From: Heterodera schachtii
Taxonomy: Eukaryota; Nematoda; Chromadorea; Rhabditida; Heteroderidae
Reading direction: 5' to 3'
Length of the DNA stretch: 64,000 bases
Assembly: GCA_023374025.1 (NCBI GenBank)
Contig: SIJG01000062.1
Coordinates: forward strand, 815,488-879,487
Shown: in pieces, positions 12,811-23,200 of the stretch
Layout: every line of letters begins with the position of its first letter
Position numbering within the stretch: the first letter of the stretch is position 1
Position numbers and translations under genes: made by a program
Notes under the pieces: generated by a model
Told to the model about the DNA's origin: nothing
The model's input: the letters and a program-made list of their open reading frames with translations, nothing else
The model's database searches: none

Positions 12811-13328
12811 TCAGCTCTGGCCCTGAACGATCGCCACCACGTCGATCATGACGTACGCGCTCTTCGGCAACTTGACCACTTGGAAGAAGCTGCGCGCAGG
12901 GTACGTGTCCTCGGTGAAGAAGTTCTTGATCGTCTCGTTGACCGCCTGGAAGTCGCTCATGTCGGCCACCATGATGTTGCAGTTGATCACTGAAAAGGGG
13001 CGCAAATTCACAGATGATGGATGGATGATCAGGTTTTTGCTCACGCACCGTGCTTGAAGGACGAGCCGGCGTACGTCAGAATCTCGCCAATGTTGGTCAT
13101 CGCTTGTTTCGCCTCGGCTCGCGCTCCACCCGGCACCACATTCGTCGACCCCGCCGCGATCCCGGTCTGGCCACTGATGTACAGCGTCTGGTTGTTGAGG
13201 AGCACTGCCTGGCTGAAAAAAACAAAAAACATGAAGATGGTTTGTGATGGCCTCCGTTGTTCCGACCTGTGACCCGTCGCAGGAGGCGCCTTGGACGTGG
13301 TGATGAGACGAATGGAGGGAGCAGCCAT
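12811..13328 (-). CDS. RidA/UK114-type 2-iminobutanoate/2-iminopropanoate deaminase
   Basis: Three exons on the minus strand: 13328-13267, 13212-13049 and 12989-12811, joined in phase. The product begins MAAPSIRLITTSKAPPATG, as in RidA proteins, and continues SQAVLLNNQTLYISGQTG, EAKQAMTNIGEIL, VADMSDFQAVNETI, FPARSFFQVVKLP (seen as YPARSFFQVVKLP) and VMIDVVAIV. Length about 135 residues is usual for the family. RidA hydrolyses reactive enamine/imine intermediates released by PLP enzymes. The conserved substrate-binding Arg corresponds to the R of YPARS. The splice after ATGH removes the GPYSQA tyrosine seen in most relatives, so the exon 1 donor could be slightly different. The start lies 390 bp from the divergent kinase start. 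Confidence 0.88.
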
Positions 13329-13717
13329 TTGGAAGAATGGTGGTTTCAGAAATTGGGACGTTGGTCGTTTGTTCGCTGAAAATTAAAAGAAACGCCAATG
13401 TAAAATACAGGAAAATGCAAGCGAAATGCAAGGAAAAAAGAAAATTTGTGGAGTTTGAAAATGATTCATCCATTAAAATTTTGGCGTATTTATACGCTCA
13501 GAAAAAAATTCGGAAAAATCTGAACATTTATTTCATTTTTCTGTGTATAAAAGGTGCTGCATTTTGGCAATCCGCACCATTGTCCTTATTCCTAAATATT
13601 CACACAACAACACCGGCAGCGTCACCATTCTGCGCCAGCCACAAATTGCACAGCGACACATCCCATCCTGCGCCTTCGCCACGGACCGCAACACATCGCT
13701 GGCCAACATCAAGCGCA
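13329..13717. promoter_or_regulatory. Shared intergenic region between divergent RidA and kinase genes
   Basis: A TATAAAAG at 13546-13553 lies about 165 bp before the kinase ATG on the plus strand. A second TATA-like stretch (GTATTTATACGC, near 13485) sits closer to the minus-strand gene. The divergent arrangement leaves 389 bp for both promoters. Confidence 0.4.
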
Positions 13718-15304
13718 ATGGAGACGGACGAACAGATGTGGGACATGCCCTACTACCACGGACTGGTGCGTTTTGGTCTTGGCATGCAATTCTGACCACT
13801 AATGCACAAATTCCTTGTTTAGCTGCCCCGAGAGGACGTCAATGATCTGCTGGTCAAAGAGGGCGACTTCCTGATCCGCATGAGCGAGGAGACTTCAGGA
13901 CAGGACCGCATCTACGTGCTCTCTGTCGTCGCGGGAGGCCACAAGCATCATCTCATCTTTCGCACCGAGCGTGGAATGATCGCGGTGGACTTCAAACACG
14001 AAAGAGGCTACAGGACAATGCGGCGCTTCATCGAGACACATCTGAGCAAAAGAGACACGGTGGTTGACGTGAGTTTGTTGGGGAGAAAGGGGGGAAGGAG
14101 CTCCCCGAATTCCCTTTTCAGCAGAGGAAGGTGATTCTACTGAAAGGGGTCGGCCGGCAGAAATGGGAGCTCGCACATTCGACCATCACGCAGGGCGCTG
14201 AACTGGGCAAGGGCGCGTTCGGCGTTGTCAAGCGTGGCGTCTTCCGCGACCCAACCATCGGGCAGCCAGTGCAAGTGGCCATCAAGGAGGTGTCGCAGAC
14301 GAGCACAAAGGCACAGGTAGAATGGACGGGGCAGCAAATTGGATTTTCAGCCTGTTAATCGATTCCCCTCCCCACTTTTTCAGATCAAGGAGTTCATGAA
14401 CGAAGCGAGGATCATGCGCCATTTGGAACACAAAAATGTCATCAAATTCTACGGCGTTGCTGTTGGCCGCGAACCGCTGATGGTCCTCATGGAGCTGGCA
14501 TCCGACGGCTCGCTCGACACGTACCTCAAGAAGACGAAAAGAAGTCCGCGCAGCAAACTCTTCATGTGCTACGGCGCCGCCGCGGGACTGGACCACGTGC
14601 ACTCCAAGGGCATCCTGCACTGCGACATCGCCGCCAGGAACTGCCTCTTCTCAGAAAACACGGTGGGTTTCTGCTTTTCGCATTGTGACCAGCGCACAAT
14701 TTGCCGTTTTCTTTCAGGTGAAGGTGGCAGACTTCGGCCTCGCATTCAAAGGACCGTCAAAGCCGGTGGAAACGGGCAAGCCGGTGCCGATCAGATGGCT
14801 GTCGCCGGAGACGATGCGCGAACGCACATTCACGCCGAAGAGTGACACGTGGGCTTACGGAGTGCTCTGCTGGGAGATCTTCAGCAACGCGCAACAGCCC
14901 TACCAGTTCATGTCCAACAACGACGTCGCCCCGATGGTCAGTGCAGTGCGGGGGGGGGGGGGGTGAAAACGAACTTCCCATTTTCAGAATCATCTCCCCT
15001 CCCCTTTTCAGGTTCTGCGCGGCACGCGACTCCGCTTCCCAAATGTGACGCCACCTCCGTTTGCGGAATTCATCAGAGCGAACGTTTGGACTGCCGACGT
15101 CGGTAATGTTTTTTGTTTTAACATTTTCAAATATAATGTTTTCCTTCCCTTTCAGCGCGCCGCTATTCAATGAGGGATGTACTCGCCTGGATCGAGCAAC
15201 ACATCGATGAGCTGATCGACGATACCACAGCATCGCGGCACGACACGACTACAACTACGACTCGAAACCGCGGATCCCGTCAAGGCTCTCGAACTGGCTC
15301 ATAG
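13718..15304 (+). CDS. SH2-domain non-receptor tyrosine kinase (Fes/Fer-like, nematode type)
   Basis: Exons 13718-13765, 13823-14068, 14122-14316, 14384-14662, 14718-14936, 15012-15102 and 15156-15304 join in phase; the product is about 400 residues. The SH2 domain begins at residue 12 (YYHGLLPREDVNDLL, then GDFLIRMSEE) and ends near LSKRDTVVD. The kinase domain follows: glycine loop GKGAFGVV, VAIKEV lysine, alpha-C IKEFMNEARIM, catalytic loop HCDIAARNCL, DFGLAF, PIRWLSPE, SDTWAYGVLCWEIFS. The tail is Ser/Thr/Arg-rich. The Arg of the usual HRD motif is Cys, and the stretch between DFG and SPE has no tyrosine, both unusual. Nematodes carry many such short SH2-kinase proteins, often expressed in the male germ line; that role is family knowledge, not seen here. 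Confidence 0.9.
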
Positions 15305-15835
15305 AAGATGGTGATCAATGTGTCGCTGATGCGTTTATATGTTCTTTATATGTGTTGTATATATGTATATGAGTGTATATTACGTCGCTGTTGTATCAAT
15401 ATTTACTGCATTTGTCCCGTATTTCGATCAAATGACTGTCATTTTGTATTTGTCATGAATAAATGAACATCACATCCAATTTAATTTTAAAGGTATATAA
15501 AAATTAAAAAGATAACCATCATTTTTACGAATTTTTGGAGATGGAAAAATTTTCTTAGGCCATTTTTGAGATATTCTGATCACTACGGAGGAGTGGCCTT
15601 CGAGAATTGGTTAAGCAATTTCATTTTTTAAGAATTTATGAGCAGAAATCAGACACAACAAAACTAAAATAGCAAAGTCTAACATTTTGATCATATAATC
15701 GCATCAATAATCAATTAACCCATCAATCTATTCATTTCTGCTGTTCTGATCAGTGATCACCACTCGGCCCCGGTGAACTGTCGACATTTCTGAAAATAAA
15801 AAAATAAATAAACATTTGGATTTTAAAATTGTAAA
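15305..15835. other. Intergenic, no gene seen
   Basis: Contains probable 3' UTR of the kinase gene with AATAAA-like TGAATAAATG at about 15455. No other feature recognised. Confidence 0.5.
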
Positions 15836-16209
15836 TCACCAATCGCCGACTCCGTCGTCTCCAATGTAAAAGTCAAATCGGTTCCATGGTTTGTCCAATT
15901 CCTTAATCATCTGCTGCTGTTTCTTATCATCGGGCACAATTGCACAACGAATGAGGGAAAAACCACTTAAATCTTCTTCTCCGTCTTCTTTGGACAGTTC
16001 CAATTTCTCCCCGGTGAATTCGTTGGTCAGTTTAAATTGCACAACGGCAGAAAGTGAAGAGGACGGCGGAAAGTAAATAGAAATGACGAAATTAACAGGC
16101 GAAAAAGCGATGGAAAAAGCCTAAAAAAGACAAAAAATAGGGGAAAAAATTAGTTAAATTGGACAAATCACCGCTTTTCAATTTTTTAAATTGCGTACCG
16201 TCGGTTCAT
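15836..16209 (-). pseudogene. Truncated F-box-like family member (first exon plus C-terminal exon)
   Basis: The tiny family first exon (ATGAACCGACG, 16209-16199) is followed by donor GTACGC. The next coding piece (16120-15836) encodes the C-terminal part of the family only: AFSIAFSPVNFVISIYF, then VVQFKLTNEFTGEKLELS and LIRCAIVPDD, ending GVGDW. The central exons carrying the F-box-like motif are missing, and the two remaining exons do not join in phase (phase 2 onto phase 0). This fits an internal deletion. The usual upstream motif ATGATGTCA (reverse of TGACATCAT) is present at about 16244-16252. Confidence 0.55.
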
Positions 16210-16342
16210 TTTGGAGCAATTAGTACAATTTGCCTTTTTTCGAATGATGTCACAAAACAGAGAATAACTTTAATAATGAGGCAAATAAAAGAGCAAAATT
16301 TTATAATTACGAAAAATGGAATTGAAAAATAGGGGAAAAACT

Positions 16343-17041
16343 ATCGGGCCAGGACGTTTTCGTACCGCCATTTTCGTACCGCCGTTTTCGTACCGCCGTT
16401 TTCGTACCGGAGACGTTTTCGTACCGCCGTTTGACTTTTTTTTCGCTAACTCTAAATGGAGGAGTTTGACTTTTTGAGGAAAATTTGATTTTAGTGAAGA
16501 ACATGCCGAAAAATACAAAGAAAATTCCGAAAAATAATATTTCGATCGATAAAAATGCAATGAAACCTGGCTGAATTTTTCTTAATTGTTGGAAGAATCT
16601 CTTAATGTTTTGACAATTTAGCTTTTATTAACTACAAAATGAACCACCAGCAAGTAATTAAAACAAAACGAAATAATGATAAGTTGGTGCATGATGGTGC
16701 ACTCTATGTGTTCCACAAATTCAGTAACGATGGACTTAACAATATTGTCACTCAAAATGATCACAATTATGCCAATGCCAATGTCAATCCCGAAAACCTT
16801 AACAATTTTCTTCGTGTATTTCCCGAAACTATGAGATGCGACCTTATTTTGTCCCGGAATTTTGTTATTTTGTTAAATTTATGAATTTTCTACATTATAT
16901 CTTATGAATGGGAAATAAAAAAATGAAAATTTTGGTTCTATTAGTTCTTGTTTTTCAAATCGAATCTGACGCTTGCAAAAGAACTCGTACGAAAATGTCC
17001 CCCGTACGAAAACGGCGGTACGAAAACGACCCTGACCGATA
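16343..17041. mobile_element. Foldback element with repeated TTTTCGTACCGCC units
   Basis: The left end begins TATCGGGCCAGGACGTTTTC and is followed by several TTTTCGTACCGCCG units (16354-16430). The right end (about 16987-17041) is the inverted equivalent, with GGCGGTACGAAAACG and ending GACCGATA. About 700 bp, with no gene in the middle. Confidence 0.55.
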
Positions 17042-17436
17042 AACGACCGTTTAATAAAATCGCGCAAAAATTGGCAAAAAAATTAGTATAAAGTGGTTGC
17101 TTTTCCTTCGCCACTTTCATTATTATTATTATTCATTCGCCATTTATTTGTGTTCGTCTCTCTTTGTTCGACCTTTTCTCCCTGACAATGTCTTTAAAAG
17201 TGATTCTGTACGTTTTTTGCATTTCTTTTCGACATTTACCCTTTTCCTTCTCATTTTTTAGTCTGATCGCTGTGCCAATGTTTGTCATTTGTTGTGCCAT
17301 CCTTTTGAAGTATTGGGACCGTTTCAAAAAACCACCAAAACAACAACGAGGCCATCATAAAATTGAAAGAGTGCCGGAAACTGTCTTAACAATTGAAAGA
17401 ATGCCGGAAATTGTCTTAACAATTTGCCTCGACGAA

Positions 17437-18065
17437 ATGTCAGACAATCGGAAAGAAGCCGTGAAAAAGATGGCAAAACCAATGTAAAATTAAAATGTCA
17501 ATTTTAAATTTCAATTTTAATCTGCAGTGATTGTTGGCTTTTGGTGTTCGATTTTCTTGCGCCTTCCCAACTTGGCCTCGAAATTGCACTGATCAACCGC
17601 CGCTTTGACTTTTACGTGGACGAACATTTCAAGACACGCAAATGGAAATTGAACAAACAATTGATAATTCAATGGGACATCGAAGAAAATGGGACGAAGA
17701 AAATGCAAATTGTCAAATCCGATGGAAATCCATTGCCAATCCCTAGAAATCCGTTGCCGAACAAAGTCATCGGATTCAGACACATTCAGATCATGTAAAA
17801 AACATTAATTTTTAATTTTTCGTAAATATTTTGGTTTTTCAGGTACATCGATCAAAATGTCATCGCATTTCTCCGCCGTTTTCACCGTTTTTTCGCCGTT
17901 TGTTCAACGGATTTTTACATTACCGCGGGCAATGATCGCATTTTGGACTTTGTTTTGCTCAACATTTGGCCAATGTTTCACCATTCAATGCATGTGATCT
18001 TTTTGAACTCCATCGCTTTTCGCCGTATGCGCCAATTGGCCCCGTCACTAAATAAGCACTGGTAA
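17437..18065 (+). CDS. F-box-like family member, divergent subfamily B
   Basis: Exons 17437-17483, 17528-17794 and 17843-18065. It starts MSDNRKEAVKKM and continues with the F-box-like block VFDFLAPSQLGLEIALINRRFDFYVDEHFK, then PLPNKVIGFRHIQIMYIDQNVIAFLRR. Its nearest relative is the minus-strand gene at 50.6-52.1 kb, which has the same first exon and splice phases. The frame runs to TAA at 18063-18065. A GTAAG donor just before it would give TGA on joining the later exon-like piece at 18533, so the protein ends here either way and is shorter than its relative. An upstream frame from 17188 (MSLKVILYVF.., one membrane-like segment LIAVPMFVICCAILL) runs into this start in the same frame and could be an N-terminal extension. 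Confidence 0.55.
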
Positions 18066-18164
18066 GAATGGGGGTCTGGGTGAGAAAAGAGAAGGGAATT
18101 AATGAGGAGAAATTTTGAGAAAAAAAAAATTAAATTATTTATTTTGTTTATCCTTTAGTTCACA

Positions 18165-18235
18165 TCGTTATGGTCTAGTGGCTAAACCTTTTGACTTTCA
18201 TTATTTATTTCGGGTTCAATTCCTCGATGGAAAAG
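18165..18235 (+). repeat. tRNA-Glu-derived sequence (SINE head or tRNA pseudogene), copy 1
   Basis: GTTATGGTCTAGTGGCTAAA, then GACTTTCAT (the anticodon-loop region of tRNA-Glu, TTC) and GGGTTCAATTCC (T-loop) are clear. The stems no longer pair well. It lies in the 3' intron-like stretch of the F-box-like gene at 17.4-18.1 kb. Confidence 0.55.
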
Positions 18236-18417
18236 AATTTTTTTTTTTAATATTTTCTTTACATTATTTCAATTAAATTTAAGTAATAAAAAATAGTTCA
18301 GCTTAAAAATTATTATTTTTTCTTTTTTAAGCAGCCTAAAACCACAAATTAACCAAATATTTGGTCATTTTTTGACAAATTCTGTTAACAAGTCGCACTT
18401 AAAATTTCAAAAATTTT

Positions 18418-18443
18418 CCGGCGGCGCCTATCTGCACCGCCGG
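18418..18443. repeat. GC-rich dispersed hairpin motif
   Basis: A 26-bp quasi-palindrome beginning CCGGCGGCGCCTATC. It is the same unit as at 19355-19380, 28492-28517, 31048-31073, 43497-43522 and 43712-43733, with degenerate copies near 2836, 9428 and 12384. Flanking sequence is shared too (TTGACAAATTCTGTTAAC upstream, AAAAAGTTTTTTG downstream), so the repeated unit is about 140 bp. Confidence 0.6.
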
Positions 18444-18880
18444 ACTCCTCCCCCCCCCCCCATTGTTCCAAAAAGTTTTTTGAAAAAGCAAAAGTAAAAA
18501 ATTAACAAATTGTTAATTTATTTATCCAGAATTTTGGGACTCGAAAAATGCGACGCTTCTCCTGGGCCGAGTGATCAGCAGAAGAAATGGACCAAATTGA
18601 TTGGTGACGAAATTGTCTGACCGAAAAGATTTTGGCACTTTGCCATTTAATATTGTGTATAATTTGTTTATATTTGACCTTTGCTCCCTCATACTTTCAC
18701 CCATTTTTATTGTATTTTATGTGTATGCAATTACCGTATATTCTCTAATTATATGCCAGTCTCCATTAATCTGCCGGTCTCCATTTATCCCCTCGGGGAT
18801 AAATAGAATTTTTAATTTTTGCGAAAAAATTTATAGGCAAAAATTGCGGATTTTTCTACTATTTTAATTTGTGTAAACTA

Positions 18881-19855
18881 GAGTAGCACGGGACCGGGTC
18901 GGGAAATCCCGGTTTTTCAGGTCCCGGTCCCGGATTTTGAAAAAATGGAAATCCCGGTCCCGGTTTTGCCAGTCCCGGTCCCGGCGGGACTAAATAAGCA
19001 CTGGTAAGAATGGGGGTCTGGGTGAGAAAAAAGAAAGGAATTGGTGAGAAGGAGAAATCTTTGAGAAAAAAATTAATTATTTATTTTATTTATTGCCTTT
19101 TTTTCACATCGTTATGTGGTCTAGTGGCTAAACCTTCTGACTTTCATTATTTTTTGCTTGGGTTCAATTCCCTCCCCACTTGAACAGAATATTTTTTATA
19201 TTTTCTTTACCATTTTTGTAATTGAAATTTTAATTAATAAATAAAATATTCCAAGTTTATTTTTATTTAATTTTTAAACAGTAACAAATTAACCAAATAT
19301 TGGTCATTTTTACAAATTCTGTTAACATATTTCACTCAAAATTTCAAAATTTTTCCGGCGGCGCCTATCGGCACCGCCGGACCCTGCCGCCCCCTCACCA
19401 ATGTTTCCAAAAGTTTTTTAGAAAACAGCGCCACAAAAACAGCGATTTAAAAGCAAAAAAATTTAAGAAATTGTTAATTTATTAAAAAATCCAGAATTTT
19501 GGGACCCAGAAAATTCCAAGACTCCAGATTCCCCCCCCCCCCCGAAATGAAAATTTTTAAAAACTTTCCAGAGAATAATAGAAAATTGTACGAATTCCTC
19601 CCCTAAAAGAAAATTAAAAAATTTTATGGGTACCTTTTTGAATTTAGGTAATTTTCGTAATAAAATTCACGAAAATTTTTAAAATTTTTTCAAAAAAATT
19701 TTCTCTTGGGAAAATTCCCGGTTGGTCCCGGTCCCGGCTTTTCTTGCGGTCCCGGTCCCGGACGAAAATCGAGGTCCCGGTCTCGGTCCCGACTTTTCTA
19801 GTCCCGGTAAGTCCCGGTCCCGGTTTTTGTCAAAAATCCCGGTCCCGTGCTACTC
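18881..19855. mobile_element. CCCGGT foldback element carrying a captured copy of neighbouring gene sequence
   Basis: Perfect 18-bp terminal inverted repeats GAGTAGCACGGGACCGGG, bordered by TA on both sides. Both ends contain arrays of GTCCCGGT units. The interior 18988-19515 is a diverged copy of 18046-18555, including the end of an F-box exon, the splice site CACTG/GTAAG, the tRNA-Glu-like head, the GC hairpin and the next exon-like AATTTTGGGAC. No transposase is present. Confidence 0.65.
19107..19178 (+). repeat. tRNA-Glu-derived sequence, copy 2
   Basis: Second copy of the tRNA-Glu-like head (TGGTCTAGTGGCTAAACC, GACTTTCATT, GGGTTCAATTCC), inside the captured segment of the 18881-19855 element. 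Confidence 0.5.
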
Positions 19856-20219
19856 TATTAAAAATATTAAAAAAAAAAAATTTTAACGCGATCACGTTTT
19901 CCTTTGGCATTATGTCATTTAAATTAAAAAAAGCAGAGGCTTAAGATAGAAACTGGAGCGAGACGGGATCACGCGCGGGATTTTAGCGGGATCCCATTAA
20001 GAGGTGGGGTCCAACCTCGCAAAAAAATATTACAAAAATTTTGAATTTTTGGTCTATAACAGCCGAAGTAGAGGAACCAAGATATGTAAATTAAATAAAT
20101 GCGACTTCAAAATTACATTTTTTAATTTTTTTCCCCCGATTTTCCTAAATTTCAGATTCATTTTTGTCGTATTATATTATTTTATTGTTTTTCTTATCTG
20201 TTGTTTGTACAATATTATT

Positions 20220-23200
20220 ATGGTTGTGTCTAAACTTTTTGGTGTCAATTATTTGTCGCAACAGCAACTCGCCGGGTTCGACCAGTACAAGTACAGCTGC
20301 ATTGACAACTCGCCAATTTCCACATACATTTCGCATCCCTTCTGGAATTGGGTTGTCCAAGTTGGTTTTTCAGCTTTTCTTTTATAGAATCGCATTAACA
20401 TTGACAAATTTGTTCGAATTTTAATTGTTTTATTGGCTTAAAGATAGGCGTAATTGCGAAAACTCGAAAGATTTTCAAAAAAAAACTGCCGTTGGCCTCC
20501 CACTTTTTTTGTAGAATTTTTTCGTGTTCTAAAATGTGAAAGAATGTTTATGGGGGTTTTTGGGGTCGCCTCACAAATATGGCATTTATTTCGGCCTCTT
20601 CTGAATCCCGGAACGAATTCGAACAAAAAGTCGAAAATTCAAAACTCATTTTCATGCTAAAATTGATTAAAACAAGCAAAATTTATCCATTAACCATTGC
20701 ACGATCAAAAAACAGTACATTTTGTTGAGAGTTCGAACATAAAAATGAATTTTTGAATTCCTGACACTTTTTTTTCGAATTCGGGTCCGGGATTCGGAAC
20801 AGACCAAAATGAATGTCAGATTCATGACCAACGACCCCTCGAAAACATCCATAAATGTGTTTTTTTACCGCAATTTGTTTAGGGGGGTGGGCATTATCGG
20901 CAGTATTACCAAAACTGGTTATACCGGATATAAAACTTTAAGGGCCAAATGCCCGTTTTTGATGATTTTGGTCCAAATTTTGAAACCGCAATTAATTGAT
21001 CAATTGTCGCAACCGAACCGTCTAAGAAAATTTTCAAATTTTTCAAAAAAAAAAAGAATTTTTTTTCACAGTTTTACCCCCGCTGGTTGGCCCCCAATGT
21101 GCTGACATTTGCCGGCGCGCTGATTGTGATGTGTTGCTACGGGCTCGTGGTGTGCTTTGACCCCGGGCTGAGCGCCAATTCGGCCACCGGGCCGGCCGAG
21201 CTGAACATCCCGCGCTGGGTGTGGCTGGTGTGCGGGGTTGGCACTTTTTTGGCCCATTTGTTGGACGGCACGGACGGGAAGCAGGCACGACGGGTGGGCG
21301 CCAGTGGACCCACCGGAGAACTGTGTAAGTGCGTGCCGTGCTGTTTCAGGTTACAAAATCCCGAAACCCGGCCAGGTTTTAAACGACGAAGCGGATCGGC
21401 GTCCCTAAAAATTTTAATTTTGTAACCCGGTTCGGGGCAATCCGGAATTGTCAAAATCCCGGTCTCAGGCGGTCATTAAATTTTTCAAGTGCTTGGTAAA
21501 TTGTGGCCGGTTCGGCCCAGGATTGAGGCCCAATCTTTTCATTCCAAGAAATTTTATTAAAATTTCTGCCCTTCCTAAAACAAATTGGGTGGTTTTGCCA
21601 GAGATTTGTAAAAATGCCAAAGACCGGGGGGTCATTTAAAAATTACTTACCGGCCTGTTGAAGCCTGAAATCAACGGACGTGGCCAAAAATTCGGCTCGA
21701 CAAAGCCAAATTGGTATTAGGATTGGGCTAGGGGGCCCGGTTTTGAAATTCCACGAGATCAGAAATCTCTGGGCCCAACCTGACACTTTTTTCTATAAAT
21801 ATCAATTTTTTTCTTAAAAATCCAATTAATTTTCACCGGAGTTGGGTTAAATTTTTCGATTTTTACAAAAATTTTCCTGTAAAAATTTATTACAATTTTT
21901 TTAAGACTTTCCTAATTTTTGCCTTCCCAACATTTCAGTTGACCACGGATTCGGTGAGCGTTTTTCTTCTCAAAACGCATTTTGCCGCTTGTTTAACGCG
22001 TCCCCACACTTTTCGGTCTCTCCTCGCCACAGATTCATGGTCAACCGTCCCATTTACGATCACCATTTTCTCCCTTTTTGGACGGGGCGAATTTAGGTAA
22101 CTTTGCCGACCGATGGTACCAAGAAAAATATGTCCAGACATTTTTCTTTTGTGTTTTTGAGACGGAATTTTGAAAACTTAGAAAAAAATGAGTGTATACA
22201 AAACATTGATACCTAATTCAAGTACTAAATTTTAAACAGTTATCCTAAAAATCGCTATAAAAGTTCAAAAAAATTGAAATGGATTTTTTCTGTCAAAAAT
22301 CGCTAACGAAATTTGGTTGTGAGACGGATTTCCAATAAAATGCATTATCGTAACCGCCATTTACACTGTTACCGTATAAAATGCCACATTTTTATTCCGA
22401 TAATTTTTGGGCCATTAAATTTGGCGCACCGTTCGTTTTTCCCCCCATTTGTCAGTGTTGAACCGCTCACTTTGCTCGCCGTTCTGATCGCGGTCCAATT
22501 CGTGTTCATTGCCAGCCATTGGGAGAAGTACAACACTGGCGTTCTGTTCCTCTCCTGGGGTTACGATGCCAGCCAATATGTACGGTACATACAACAGTGT
22601 TTTGTTACACTATCCGGTTCGGTTGCACTTTGTTCGCCCCCCACCCCTGAAAAAAAAATTTCTGAAAAAAATTTTAATAAATCTTTTTGAAAGAACCTAG
22701 TAATTCATCATAGATTTTACTTAAAGTCACTGAAAAATTTTCATTGTTTTTTTTATCGAGAAGTTATCTAATAAATAAATTTTTTCTCCCAAATTTTCTA
22801 AATTTGGAAAAAATTTTCCGAGGGGGGGGGGGGGAACGAATTGCTCTCATCCGGTTCTCAGAGTTTACGATTGATTGTCTTTTTTTCCAGGGCCTCGTCA
22901 TTTTCTATTTGCTTGCTTTTCTGCTCGGCCATCACAGCTTCCAATTCTTCCTGTTCAACTCGGTCAACTTTGCCTCCTTGTGTATTTCAGCATTTTTCGG
23001 TGTGTGTTTTATTTATACCATTTTCCAAAAATTTCGCTACATTTTTCCAAAAAACCCATAAATTAGCAATTTTTTGTGAAAATTTGTGTACTACAACTGG
23101 TCAAAGCGTTGTTGGGAAATGCTATTTATAGGGGTGCGTCCCAAAATATCGCCGCAGAAATTTAAAAATAAAATTTTCAAACTTCGAAATTTTTCAAAAA

